A stretch of DNA of 30,343 nt from JBCFBK01 sp038562555 (GCA_038562555.1 JBCFBK010000063.1:1-30343), one strand, 5' to 3'; positions 15,193 to 24,038 are shown, counted from the first letter of the stretch. The notes: generated from the sequence alone by a model not told the origin. Translations and numbers: made by a program.

Positions 15193-15810
15193 TTATAATT
15201 TTATTCCCATGAATCCCATAAATGCGATTCCCATCAGTCCTGTGATAATGAAGGTGATCCCGAGGCCACGCAAGGGGGCAGGAACGTTGGAGTAGCGGGT
15301 TTTTTCACGAATTGCCGCGATACCGATAATCGCCAGAAACCACCCCACACCCGAGCCCAATCCATACACAGTGGCTTCGGCCAGGTTATTGAATGCTTTC
15401 TGCTGCATAAACAATGCTCCTCCGAGGATGGCACAGTTCACGGCGATGAGCGGAAGAAAGATGCCCAATTGGGTATACAGTACAGGGGCAAATTTTTCGA
15501 CGATCATTTCCACCAGTTGTACAATCGAGGCAATAACAGCAATAAACATGATAAAGCTCAGAAAGCTGAGATCGACATCGGCAAAATCATTCCCCAGCCA
15601 ACTTAATGCCCCTTCGGTCAAGACATAATTTTCCAGCAGGTAATTCACCGGCAGTGTGATGCCCAGAACAAATATAACGGCAATTCCAAGTCCGGTTGCT
15701 GTTTTTACTGTCTTCGACACGGCCAGATAGGAGCACATCCCAAGGAAGTATGCGAATATCATGTTTTCAATGAAAATAGACTTAACGAATATATTCAGTA
15801 AGTTTTCCAT
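15193..15810 (-). CDS. nqrE: Na+-NQR subunit E
   Basis: Integral membrane subunit of 205 residues with about six helices. The ATG at 15810 (MENLLNIFVKSIFIENM) is preferred over an in-frame TTG at 15819, because homologues begin there. Cys26 in GMCSYLAVSK and Cys126 in AVNCAILGG correspond to the two cysteines that, with two from NqrD, hold the intramembrane iron-sulfur centre. It lies 21 bp after nqrD in the operon. Confidence 0.96.
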   Translation of the reverse strand: MENLLNIFVKSIFIENMIFAYFLGMCSYLAVSKTVKTATGLGIAVIFVLGITLPVNYLLENYVLTEGALSWLGNDFADVDLSFLSFIMFIAVIASIVQLVEMIVEKFAPVLYTQLGIFLPLIAVNCAILGGALFMQQKAFNNLAEATVYGLGSGVGWFLAIIGIAAIREKTRYSNVPAPLRGLGITFIITGLMGIAFMGFMGIKL

Positions 15811-15831
15811 AAAGCTCAATTCTTTTTCCGG

Positions 15832-16482
15832 TTAATCTTCGATCAGTTTCCTGTTTTTGCTCCGCTGTACCCAGATGATCACGCCAACGGTGACCAGGGC
15901 CATGGGAGGGAGGATCATCATCCCGTTATTGGAGTAGAAGCCACCGTTGGCAATGTACCAGCTCTCGGGAATGATCCTGAAACCCAGCAAGCTTCCTGAC
16001 CCTAAAAGTTCACGGAAGAAACCCACTATGACTAATATTGCACCATACCCTGCGCCGTTGCCAATCCCATCCAGGAAAGAAGGCCAGGCCCTGTTCCCAA
16101 GCGCAAAGGCTTCGAGACGTCCCATCAGGATACAGTTTGTTATAATTAAACCGACAAATACGGAAAGCTGCTTACTCACGTCATAGACATAGGCCTTCAG
16201 TACCTGGTCGACCAGGATAACCAGCGCCGCGATAACGACTAATTGCACGATGATACGTATCCGGTTGGGTATGGTATTGCGCAGCAAAGAAATAATCACA
16301 TTGGCAAATGCCAATACCAAGGTAACCGATACGGCCATCACGATGGACGGTTTTAACTGAGCGGTTACGGCCAGCGCCGAGCAGATTCCCAAAACCTGAA
16401 CAGTAATGGGATTACTGCTGTTCAGTGGACTGGATAACAGACTCAGGTTCTTTTTTGAAAATAAAGACTCTTTATCACTCAT
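15832..16482 (-). CDS. nqrD: Na+-NQR subunit D
   Basis: Integral membrane subunit of 216 residues with about six helices. The ATG at 16482 (MSDKESLFSKKN) is preferred over the upstream ATG at 16533, because the intervening lysine-rich stretch overlaps the end of nqrC and is not family-like. This start gives an 8-bp overlap with the nqrC stop codon, suggesting translational coupling. Cys34 in GICSALAVTAQLKPS and Cys117 in ITNCILMGRLEAFA match the cysteines that share the membrane iron centre with NqrE. NqrD and NqrE are homologous and form an inverted pair in the complex. Confidence 0.96.
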   Translation of the reverse strand: MSDKESLFSKKNLSLLSSPLNSSNPITVQVLGICSALAVTAQLKPSIVMAVSVTLVLAFANVIISLLRNTIPNRIRIIVQLVVIAALVILVDQVLKAYVYDVSKQLSVFVGLIITNCILMGRLEAFALGNRAWPSFLDGIGNGAGYGAILVIVGFFRELLGSGSLLGFRIIPESWYIANGGFYSNNGMMILPPMALVTVGVIIWVQRSKNRKLIED

Positions 16483-17185
16483 TGTCTTCTGTTTTTTTCT
16501 GTTTGAAAAAAGCCTGATAAGCTTCAAAATCATTCTTCAGCATGTTCTGCAATCCCTTGGAAGTGATTGTGCCACCTGAAATAGCATCGACTTTATGTTC
16601 TGCTGGAGCCGATTCATTCGACTTTGCAACAACAATGGACGTCAATGAGCCTTCCCCGTCGAAAATCTTTTTTCCTTTGAATTGATCCTGAAAGGGTTTT
16701 CCTGCTATTTCAGCGCCAAGTCCGGGGGTTTCACCCTGATGTGCGAAATTTGCGCCAAAAACGGTATTCATATCACTGTCCAATGAGATGTAACCCCAAA
16801 TGGGGCCCCACAATCCTGCTCCATACAAGGGCAGGATATACTTGGTGCTCCCTTCGATCTGACATTCGAAAACAGGGAGCATGCGTTCTTCAACCGGTTT
16901 TGCATGTTCTTTCTTCATATTGACCTGGAAAGCGTCGCCTTCCACTTTTTCGCCTTTTGAATTGATCACGTAGGTGTTTATGATCCGCTCACTGTAGATC
17001 TTTTCAGCATTAGTTGCATCGGTTTCAACATTGACTGAGGCAAGAATATTCTGCTTGGTTTCAATATTGATATTTTTTTGCTGATCCGGTTTCAGGCTGA
17101 TGGCAGCAAAGGAAAGCATAGCCGCCACCAGGATCACCATGACCGAGGCGTAGATAAATGTGTAGATATTACTGTTTCTGTCCAT
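16475..17185 (-). CDS. nqrC: Na+-NQR subunit C (covalent FMN)
   Basis: 236 residues: one N-terminal membrane helix (about 11-31) and a periplasmic flavin domain. The ApbE acceptor motif is near the C-terminus, DAISGGTITSKG, with the FMN-bearing threonine expected at Thr206. The usual alanine of SGAT is glycine here, which from memory is common in Bacteroidota NqrC. LYGAGLWGPIWGYISL (119-134) and HQGETPGLGAEI are conserved family segments. It follows nqrB with a 19-bp gap and overlaps nqrD by 8 bp. FMN attachment by the nearby ApbE is established for the family. Confidence 0.96.
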   Translation of the reverse strand: MDRNSNIYTFIYASVMVILVAAMLSFAAISLKPDQQKNINIETKQNILASVNVETDATNAEKIYSERIINTYVINSKGEKVEGDAFQVNMKKEHAKPVEERMLPVFECQIEGSTKYILPLYGAGLWGPIWGYISLDSDMNTVFGANFAHQGETPGLGAEIAGKPFQDQFKGKKIFDGEGSLTSIVVAKSNESAPAEHKVDAISGGTITSKGLQNMLKNDFEAYQAFFKQKKTEDNE

Positions 17186-17204
17186 CTTTTCGCAGTCTTT
17201 GATA

Positions 17205-18365
17205 TTAAGCCTTTACATTCGCCCGTTTTAACCGGCGTTTTATATTTCCCTGAACCACTCCGTAATCAACGAGGGGAGCAAAAGTGTTCATCAGCAGGAT
17301 TGCCATCATGGTACCTTCAGGATAAGCAGGATTGATCACGCGGATCATAATTGCCAGTATTCCGGTAAGGAATCCGTAAATCCACTTTCCTTTCGAGGTC
17401 TGCGCTGCCGATACAGGATCAGTTGCCATGAACACAGCGCCGAACAGAAATCCGCCGATAAAAAGGTGTTGCCAGAACGGAAGGCTCATGTATACATTGT
17501 CGCCGGCAAACAGATTAAGCAGAATACCCATAAACAGTCCGCCGAGTGTCATTGAAACCATAATTCTCCAGCTTCCGATGCCGGTAATGATCAGGATCAG
17601 TGCGCCGATCAGGATAGCGAGTTTTGACGTTTCACCGATCGATCCCGGAATCAGTCCGATAAAGGCATTCCACAGATCGAAGCTGGTGTCGCCCATAACG
17701 GCTTTGGCCATCGGGGTAGCTCCTGTAAAGCCATCGGCCAGTTTTTCAATACCGCTGGCTGAAATCCAGACTGCATCGCCGGACATTTGGGCCGGGTAAG
17801 CAAAGAAAAGGAAGGCTCTGGCTACAAGTGCCGGATTCCAGACGTTCATTCCTGTGCCGCCGAACACTTCCTTGCAGAAAACCACCGAAAACGCGGTTGC
17901 AACAGCAATCATCCAGAGAGGAGTTGTGACGGGCATTATCATCGGAATAAGCATCCCGGTGACCAGGAACCCCTCGTTTACCTCGTGTCCGCGGAACTGA
18001 GCAAAAATGAATTCAATACCAAGTCCCACGCCGTAGCTGACAATAATAATCGGGAGCACCTGTATGAGTCCAAAAAGGAACATATCCCCGAAAGTTGCCT
18101 TATCCAGTTGTCCCAACGCCCCGAAATGCTGGTAACCTACGTTATACATGCCAAATAACAAGGCCGGAACCAGCGATAATACAACAATACTCATGGTTCG
18201 CTTCATATCGATAAAATCGTGAATATGCGTTCCCGACTTTGAAGTATGCTTTGGAACAAAGAGAAATGTAAAGAACGCATCGTGTGTGGAATGCAACCAA
18301 TGGTACCTGCCGCCCTTTTCCACAAGTGGTTTTGTCTTTTCAAAAAAGTTTCTTAGCGCTTTCAT
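17205..18365 (-). CDS. nqrB: Na+-NQR subunit B (covalent FMN, quinone and Na+ path)
   Basis: 386-residue membrane subunit from ATG 18365 (MKALRNFFEKTKPL). An in-frame TTG at 18383 would add six residues but is less likely, since homologues start at MKALRN. About ten helices form the core of the sodium channel. The covalent FMN acceptor is Thr217 in DGFTGATPMAKA. Conserved GTGMNVWNPALVARAF and FMATDPVSA segments are present. NqrB is known to bind riboflavin and the quinone site at the NqrA interface. It lies 30 bp after nqrA. Confidence 0.96.
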   Translation of the reverse strand: MKALRNFFEKTKPLVEKGGRYHWLHSTHDAFFTFLFVPKHTSKSGTHIHDFIDMKRTMSIVVLSLVPALLFGMYNVGYQHFGALGQLDKATFGDMFLFGLIQVLPIIIVSYGVGLGIEFIFAQFRGHEVNEGFLVTGMLIPMIMPVTTPLWMIAVATAFSVVFCKEVFGGTGMNVWNPALVARAFLFFAYPAQMSGDAVWISASGIEKLADGFTGATPMAKAVMGDTSFDLWNAFIGLIPGSIGETSKLAILIGALILIITGIGSWRIMVSMTLGGLFMGILLNLFAGDNVYMSLPFWQHLFIGGFLFGAVFMATDPVSAAQTSKGKWIYGFLTGILAIMIRVINPAYPEGTMMAILLMNTFAPLVDYGVVQGNIKRRLKRANVKA

Positions 18366-18395
18366 GCGTTTTTCGATTTTCAATTAAAGCTAACG

Positions 18396-19748
18396 TTATC
18401 CAACTTCTTTCATCATCAAATTTATTCCTTCCCGCAATATTTCCTGAACTCTTATTTTAGAAGTGTCGGCATATTCGCAAAGCGCCAGGTCTTCTTCAAT
18501 GACTTCGTATATACCGAGTTGTTCCATCCGGTCAATATCGTTTGTCAGAATAGCTTTCAGCAAAAACACGGGAAGCAGATCCATCGGCAGGAATTGCTCG
18601 TATTGACCTGTCAGAACGAAAGCGCGTTCTCCGCCATGCATGTTGGCATTCAGGACATATTCTTTTTTTGGAAACAGGGCAGACAAAAAGGCTTTACTTC
18701 CCGAAAATTTATCTTTCCCGGGCAGCGCCCATCCTAATAATTCGTACTCATCGCCTTCGGGAATAACCGTCACAGCCTCATCGAAAAATCCAAGGTAGCC
18801 GTCAGCTTCGATTTTTGTGCCGGTCAGCACGTTCCCGCTGATATAGCGTTCGTGTGTTTCCTTTTTTGTTGTATTGCTCAACAGGCCGGTTAGTTCGGCC
18901 CCCAGAATCGTTTTATAATATCCCGGTGCTTTGACTTCGGAACCTGTCAAGGCAATGATCTTAGCCATATTCAGTCGCCCTTCCAGGAACAGGCGTCCTA
19001 TATATACAACGGCCTGGGGGGAAACGGTCCAGACAATATCACCCTTAAACAGGGGAGCAATATGGTGAATATGCACGCCGACATTTCCCGCGGGATGAGG
19101 CCCTTCAAAGGTGTTGAGGGTAACATTTTTCAATGTCGAAAAAATGCCGTTGCTTTGTTTGGGCGATAATCCGAGATAAACGGTGCCTTCGGTCAATCGG
19201 GTCAGTGCATTGATGCCGGCTTGCAAGGCATGCTGATCATTTTTGAAAATAAACTCATAATCAGGCGCGAGCGGAGATGAATCAAATCCGGAAATGAAGA
19301 TGTGACGCGGTTTATCCTCTGGTTTTGCAAGTATTCCATAGGGCCGCTGCCTGATAAAAGGCCAGAGTCCGCTGTTGAGCAATTGCCGGCTGATCTCTTC
19401 CCCCGAGAGTATAAGCGGGTCCGCAACAGGAAACTTCCGGAACTCATTTTTTCCATCAGGTTCGATGACTACCTCCAGGATTTTTCGTCGTTCCCCGCGG
19501 TTGATTGCTTTCACCGTTCCGCTGACAGGAGAGGTGATTAAGATTTCGGGATGATATTTATCGAAAAACAAGGCATCGCCGGCTTTCACCTGTTCATCAG
19601 CCTTAACACTTAACTTTGGAGTCAATCCAAAGAAATCTGTTGGCTTCAGGGCTACGGTCGCCGGTACCGGAGCATCTTTCAGAATGGCGTCTGCAGCACC
19701 CTTCAACCGTATATCCAATCCGCGTTTTAATTTAAAATGCTTTGACAT
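18396..19748 (-). CDS. nqrA: Na+-NQR subunit A
   Basis: Peripheral cytoplasmic subunit of 450 residues, normal for the family, helping to form the ubiquinone/menaquinone site with NqrB. It begins with the standard FKLKRGLDIRLKGA segment. A biotinyl/lipoyl-like region with HPEILITSPVSGTVKAINRGERRK (about 66-89) resembles the Rossmann and SLBB-like arrangement shared with RnfC, but without iron-sulfur cysteines. It is the first gene of the operon. A good Bacteroidota promoter lies 36-67 bp upstream, with a predicted leader of about 28 nt. Confidence 0.97.
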   Translation of the reverse strand: MSKHFKLKRGLDIRLKGAADAILKDAPVPATVALKPTDFFGLTPKLSVKADEQVKAGDALFFDKYHPEILITSPVSGTVKAINRGERRKILEVVIEPDGKNEFRKFPVADPLILSGEEISRQLLNSGLWPFIRQRPYGILAKPEDKPRHIFISGFDSSPLAPDYEFIFKNDQHALQAGINALTRLTEGTVYLGLSPKQSNGIFSTLKNVTLNTFEGPHPAGNVGVHIHHIAPLFKGDIVWTVSPQAVVYIGRLFLEGRLNMAKIIALTGSEVKAPGYYKTILGAELTGLLSNTTKKETHERYISGNVLTGTKIEADGYLGFFDEAVTVIPEGDEYELLGWALPGKDKFSGSKAFLSALFPKKEYVLNANMHGGERAFVLTGQYEQFLPMDLLPVFLLKAILTNDIDRMEQLGIYEVIEEDLALCEYADTSKIRVQEILREGINLMMKEVG

Positions 19749-19783
19749 TGTAATCCCTTGTTGTGTTTGTTATTTTAGGCAGG

Positions 19784-19815
19784 CAAAAGTACATATTATT
19801 AGAAACTTTTCACAA
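19784..19815 (-). promoter_or_regulatory. Promoter of the nqrABCDEF operon
   Basis: The minus-strand -7 box TACTTTTG (19784-19791) is an exact consensus match, and TTG at 19813-19815 lies 21 bp upstream. This is the only good promoter found for the six-gene operon. The rest of the 258-bp gap to the kinase gene is AT-rich, with nothing else recognised. Confidence 0.7.
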
Positions 19816-20006
19816 TCTGATGACTCATAATCAGGAATGATTATAAATATTTAAACCATTCGTTAAGAGATTTGCTGATTTGATGTTCCGGCTTACGACA
19901 AGGTTTTATGAATCGCTGAGAAAGGAACAAATAATCACGCATTTCACGTACAAAAACAAAAATGCTTACCGAAAGTTCCTTGGGTTACCTTATTATTAAT
20001 TTTTCA

Positions 20007-22091
20007 CTAGCGGACGACTTTTAAGATTGCTGCGTCATCCTGGACCGGAATCCGGAACGAAAACTCAGAACCACGATCCACTTCCGATTTCACTTCGATC
20101 CTGCCCCCCAGAAGACCTGTGTAATGACGTACGATGGCCAGCCCCAAACCGGTACCCTCATATTTCCGGGTAGTGGTGTGATCGATCTGAAGGAAGCGTT
20201 CAAAAATTCGTTCAATATTTACCTGTTCAATCCCGATTCCGGTATCCCGGACAAAGAAGCAAATTTTGTCTTTTCCTTCCATCCGGTACCCAAATTCAAC
20301 TTCACCCTGGTGGGTAAATTTAATGGCATTATCAATCAGTTTTTTAAGGATTTCAGTGAGCAGATATTTGTCGGTAAACAGGCTGAATTTTGGGTTTGAA
20401 TTTTCGGCTGAAAGCTTTAGCCGCACGGGCTTATTGATCATTTCCATGCTGTACTCGCGGTAAAGCTCAACCATCAGGTCGTTAATCTTGCAACTGCTTT
20501 TATTGACCGTTACCTGGTTACTTTCAATTTTTGAAATACTGATCATGTTGTTGATCATTTCCATGAGGAGTTTTCCGTTGCTGACAATAATCTCGATGAA
20601 ACGTTCTTTTTCCTCCGTGTCGAAATCAGGAGAACCGATCATACGCGAAAACCCGATGATCGCGTTCATTGGCGTCCGTATTTCGTGCGAGATGTTCGCC
20701 AGGAATGCCGACTTGAGTTCATCCGCTTCTTCTGCTTTTATCTTGGCTTCTTCCAGTTTCATCTCGGTTACTTTCCGTTTGGTGATGTCCCGGGCAATAG
20801 AGATGACCGAATGATCATCCAGTCTTGCAATACGCATTTCAAACATAGCCGTTCCTTTCTCAACGTTCAGCGCATACTCGATCGTTTCGATAGTGTCTTG
20901 TCCGATTGCGTCCTGGATACACTGAAAAATTTTCCGCGACATATTCTCGGAAAACCCGATTTCAAAAATGGAATGGCCAATGATATCGTTGGGTTTAATC
21001 TGAATCAATTCCGATTCTTTCATAACAAAGTCAACGTATATACCATCTTTGTCAATGATAAAGAAAAGATCGGGGATCGCCTCAAGAAGAACCTGATAAC
21101 GCTTACTGCTTTCCTCCAGCTTTAAAATATGATGCTGTTTCGCAGTAACATCATAAGCAATACATACAAGGCGGTCCTTAACCAGTGGAAGCGTAAAAAG
21201 CTCAACCCATTTGTCGAGATGTTCCAGATACAGCTGTGCTTTATGCTTATTGGAATACATAAAAAAGTCATTCCAGTCAAAGCTGTTCCCAAAGACCTTT
21301 GGAAAAACAAGGTCAGCACTCACGTTTCTCATCTCCCTTGCGCCGACTTTGAATATGGATTCAAAAGTCCGGTTTATTTTGACAGACTGCAGTCCCACCG
21401 GGTGGTTTATCTCGTCGCGTGTTATTTCCATAATCAGTAACCCCTGGGGAAACTGACGGAACGCCTGTGAAATCGCAGCTTCTGTTTCTTCCACCTTCAT
21501 TTTCAGTTCATGCAGGTAATGTTCGAAATTCCATGAAAACAGCAGGCTGATCAGCCATACGCCGGTTAAAATTAAATAGGGATTCGTAACGAGCTTATCA
21601 GGTTGCCAGTTAAATGAAGCGACATTGCCCAGACGGCCGGCAACCGAAAGATGATAGGAGATTGTGATCAGACTGATCAGGTAAAGAATACTGAGTTTTT
21701 TCCAGTCGGGACCAAAAAAAAGAATGAACAGAAAGGAAGCAGTATATGCCCAAAGGTTTTGCCTGATTGTTGAATGAGGAGGAAGAATGGCATGCGCGTC
21801 GGAAATAAAGAAAAAATACAGCGCAAATGGGATCAAAAAGATTACGTTGATCGAACATGAGTGGCGGGAGTGGCGAAGGCAAAGCAAGCCAATCAGGAAG
21901 ATAGCCATCAGTGAGAGATCGCCGGGAATGCACGCATATTTTGAATACCCCCCTATTGCCATCAGAAAATCAGCGAGACTAAACAGTAATCCGATAGTCA
22001 AAAACATATACAACGCAAAAAGTTTACGCTTTTCCTGGACTGAATCCGTCATATGGGATTTAAGGATAAAACGGGGTATCATTTTAAGCAT
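20007..22091 (-). CDS. Orphan membrane PAS-domain hybrid-less sensor histidine kinase
   Basis: 694 residues. The N-terminus holds about six membrane helices (roughly 25-190). A degenerate PAS-like region follows (about 205-315, with FRQFPQGLLIMEI), then a clearer PAS domain (about 330-440, RYQVLLEAIPDLFFIIDKDG) and a short coiled coil. The HisKA domain has phospho-acceptor His469 in ANISHEIRTPMNAIIGFS. The ATPase domain has the N box LKKLIDNAIKFT, G1 DTGIGI, F box FERFLQ and G2 GTGLGLAI. All kinase motifs are intact. No receiver domain is fused and no response regulator gene is adjacent, so its partner is unknown. The signal is also unknown, though the membrane and PAS regions suggest membrane state, redox or small ligands. 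It is divergent from the pyrroline-carboxylate dehydrogenase gene; a functional link is possible but unsupported. Confidence 0.92.
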   Translation of the reverse strand: MLKMIPRFILKSHMTDSVQEKRKLFALYMFLTIGLLFSLADFLMAIGGYSKYACIPGDLSLMAIFLIGLLCLRHSRHSCSINVIFLIPFALYFFFISDAHAILPPHSTIRQNLWAYTASFLFILFFGPDWKKLSILYLISLITISYHLSVAGRLGNVASFNWQPDKLVTNPYLILTGVWLISLLFSWNFEHYLHELKMKVEETEAAISQAFRQFPQGLLIMEITRDEINHPVGLQSVKINRTFESIFKVGAREMRNVSADLVFPKVFGNSFDWNDFFMYSNKHKAQLYLEHLDKWVELFTLPLVKDRLVCIAYDVTAKQHHILKLEESSKRYQVLLEAIPDLFFIIDKDGIYVDFVMKESELIQIKPNDIIGHSIFEIGFSENMSRKIFQCIQDAIGQDTIETIEYALNVEKGTAMFEMRIARLDDHSVISIARDITKRKVTEMKLEEAKIKAEEADELKSAFLANISHEIRTPMNAIIGFSRMIGSPDFDTEEKERFIEIIVSNGKLLMEMINNMISISKIESNQVTVNKSSCKINDLMVELYREYSMEMINKPVRLKLSAENSNPKFSLFTDKYLLTEILKKLIDNAIKFTHQGEVEFGYRMEGKDKICFFVRDTGIGIEQVNIERIFERFLQIDHTTTRKYEGTGLGLAIVRHYTGLLGGRIEVKSEVDRGSEFSFRIPVQDDAAILKVVR

Positions 22092-22218
22092 GAATTAGCT
22101 GATCTGTTAAAAACGGATTAAATATAGTAAATTTTGATGCGGAATAAAGTTTTTTAAAAATCGGATCGTGCTTTTTTGAAAGCTGATTTTTATTAGGGTA
22201 TGGGATTTTGAGATGCGT

Positions 22219-22226
22219 TAAATTTG
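22219..22226 (+). promoter_or_regulatory. -7 box for the pyrroline-carboxylate dehydrogenase gene
   Basis: TAAATTTG matches TAnnTTTG exactly; the -33 region is poor. It predicts a transcript start near 22233 and a leader of about 98 nt, which contains the two competing hairpins at 22260-22309. Confidence 0.45.
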
Positions 22227-22259
22227 TTGAGGCGCCATAAGTGATCAGGATCAGTAAAA

Positions 22260-22309
22260 GCGGCTGTCAACGGGTACCTGTGTCAGCCGCCGGATTGAGC
22301 GGATGGCGG
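22260..22309 (+). promoter_or_regulatory. Two mutually exclusive hairpins in the 5' leader
   Basis: GCGGCTG (22260-22266) pairs with CAGCCGC (22284-22290), extended inside by further pairs around GGTACC. CCGCC (22287-22291), which is part of that 3' arm, can instead pair with GGCGG (22305-22309). The two structures exclude each other, as in attenuators or translational switches. No T-tract follows, so control of translation would be more likely than termination. Confidence 0.45.
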
Positions 22310-22330
22310 TTAACTATTAATTTTAAAATT

Positions 22331-23968
22331 ATGCCAAAAGGAATTTTTAAAGTACCGGCAGCAAAGAACGAGCCTATCCGGACATATGCTCCAGGATCAG
22401 AAGAGCGGAACGGGCTAAAAGCAAAATTAGCAGAACTGAGATCAGCGGAGGTGGAACTGCCCATGATCATTGGTGGCAGGGAGGTAACAACTGACCGGCG
22501 TATCCGGTTTGCACCGCCTCATGACATTCATCATACATTGGGTTATTTTTATCAGGGGGATGCTTCTCATGTACAAATGGCTATTGACGCTGCACTGGAA
22601 GCAAAAGCAAAATGGACGAACATGGGCTGGCAGCACCGCGCTGCGATTTTTCTGAAAGCCGCCGACTTGCTGGCGGGTCCGTACAGGAACAAGATTAACG
22701 CCGTTTCCATGCTCGGGCAATCAAAAAATGCATACCAGGCTGAGATTGATGCTGCGTGCGAACTGGCCGATTTTTTCCGTTTCGGGGTAAATTGCATGAC
22801 CGATATTTACCGCATGCAGCCTGAATCGGCGCCAGGACAGTGGAATTATAACGAATTCAGAGCGTTGGAGGGATTTATTTTCGCGCTGACGCCGTTTAAT
22901 TTTACTTCTATTGCCGGTAATTTACCGGCCGCCCCCGCAATGATGGGGAATGTGGTTGTATGGAAGCCTTCTAAAACTGCTGTGTATGCAGCGGCTGTTA
23001 TCATGGAAATCTTTCAGGAGGCCGGACTCCCTGCCGGTGTAATCAACCTCGTATATGTACCGGGACCAGTGGCTGCTGACGTTGTTCTAAAAAGTCCTGA
23101 TTTTGCCGGAATTCACTTTACAGGCTCAACCAGCGTATTCCAGGAAATATGGAAGAACATCGGTGAAAATATTCACCGGTATAAATCCTATCCGCGTATT
23201 GTCGGGGAGACCGGAGGAAAGGATTTTATTTTCGCTGATCCGACAGCAAATCCTCAGGCGCTGGCGACAGCCATGATCAGGGGGGCATTTGAATATCAGG
23301 GGCAAAAATGTTCTGCTGCTTCCCGGGTTTACCTTCCGGAAAGCATCTGGCAGGACGTCCGCGACTGTCTCAGCCGCGACTTGTCAACCATTAAAACAGG
23401 ACCTCCCGAAGATTTTACTAATTTTATTAATGCTGTTATCGATGAGGCTTCGTTCGATAAACTGGCGGACTTTATTGACCGGGCCGGACGAGATGAAGAC
23501 GCCGAGATTATTTTTGGGGGAAGATGTGATAAAACGAAAGGTTATTTCATTGAACCGACGATCATCCTGGCGAGAAAACCGGATTATGTAACGATGGTGG
23601 AGGAACTTTTTGGTCCCGTTTTGACTGTATACGTTTACGAAGACAAAAAACTGGATGAAACGCTGACTATTCTGGATGAAACCTCCATTTATGCGCTTAC
23701 CGGTGCTGTTTTTTCGCAGGACCGATACCAGATTGAAAAAATTACCCGGCGCCTGGAAAACACAGCAGGGAATTTTTATATCAACGATAAACCCACCGGT
23801 GCAGTGGTCGGACAGCAGCCATTCGGCGGAGCCAGGGGGTCGGGGACAAACGATAAGGCTGGTTCTGTATTTAATATGCTGCGCTGGACTTCGGTACGGA
23901 CCATTAAGGAGAACTTCGTTCCGCCTGTAAATTATTCGTATCCGGATTTTTTGCCGGATCAGGAATAA
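22331..23968 (+). CDS. 1-pyrroline-5-carboxylate dehydrogenase (L-glutamate gamma-semialdehyde dehydrogenase)
   Basis: 545 residues from ATG 22331 (MPKGIFKVPAAKNEP). An in-frame GTG at 22241 would add 30 residues, but homologues begin at MPKG and the extension covers a structured leader. It oxidises glutamate semialdehyde with NAD+ to glutamate, the second step of proline breakdown. Asn190 in TPFNFTSIAGNLP, Glu293 in VGETGGKDF and the catalytic Cys327 in GQKCSAASR are all present. The length and the C-terminal QQPFGGARGSGTNDKAG segment match the stand-alone eukaryote-like (ALDH4A1) type rather than the PutA domain. The proline dehydrogenase is encoded separately at 6486-7430. It ends in a strong terminator that begins in the stop codon. 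Confidence 0.95.
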   Translation: MPKGIFKVPAAKNEPIRTYAPGSEERNGLKAKLAELRSAEVELPMIIGGREVTTDRRIRFAPPHDIHHTLGYFYQGDASHVQMAIDAALEAKAKWTNMGWQHRAAIFLKAADLLAGPYRNKINAVSMLGQSKNAYQAEIDAACELADFFRFGVNCMTDIYRMQPESAPGQWNYNEFRALEGFIFALTPFNFTSIAGNLPAAPAMMGNVVVWKPSKTAVYAAAVIMEIFQEAGLPAGVINLVYVPGPVAADVVLKSPDFAGIHFTGSTSVFQEIWKNIGENIHRYKSYPRIVGETGGKDFIFADPTANPQALATAMIRGAFEYQGQKCSAASRVYLPESIWQDVRDCLSRDLSTIKTGPPEDFTNFINAVIDEASFDKLADFIDRAGRDEDAEIIFGGRCDKTKGYFIEPTIILARKPDYVTMVEELFGPVLTVYVYEDKKLDETLTILDETSIYALTGAVFSQDRYQIEKITRRLENTAGNFYINDKPTGAVVGQQPFGGARGSGTNDKAGSVFNMLRWTSVRTIKENFVPPVNYSYPDFLPDQE

Positions 23969-23997
23969 AAAAGAGATGATTCGTTCATCTCTTTTTT
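23967..23997 (+). terminator. Terminator after the pyrroline-carboxylate dehydrogenase gene
   Basis: A perfect 13-bp stem, AAAAAAGAGATGA (23967-23979) and TCATCTCTTTTTT (23985-23997), around TTCGT. It begins inside the TAA stop codon. The A and T runs make it potentially bidirectional. Confidence 0.88.
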
Positions 23998-24014
23998 ATT
24001 CGGACGGAATCACC

Positions 24015-24022
24015 TATTTTTG
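24015..24022 (+). promoter_or_regulatory. -7 box of the divIC-like gene
   Basis: TATTTTTG matches TAnnTTTG exactly. The 19-bp spacing places the -33 region (23992-23995, TTTT) in the T-tract of the preceding terminator. The predicted leader is about 10 nt. Confidence 0.55.
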
Positions 24023-24038
24023 TTTCAAACAGGCGTCT

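Noticed and set aside
14711..15295. 194-codon plus-strand ORF opposite nqrE/nqrF
   Set aside because: It is fully antisense to two well-supported genes, its translation has no recognisable domain, and its composition is that of a shadow frame.
16483..16533. Upstream ATG of nqrD
   Set aside because: It would overlap nqrC by 59 bp and add a basic stretch not seen in NqrD; the ATG at 16482 gives a normal 216-residue protein.
20685..21125. 146-codon plus-strand ORF inside the histidine kinase gene
   Set aside because: Shadow of the PAS and HisKA coding region; no independent evidence.
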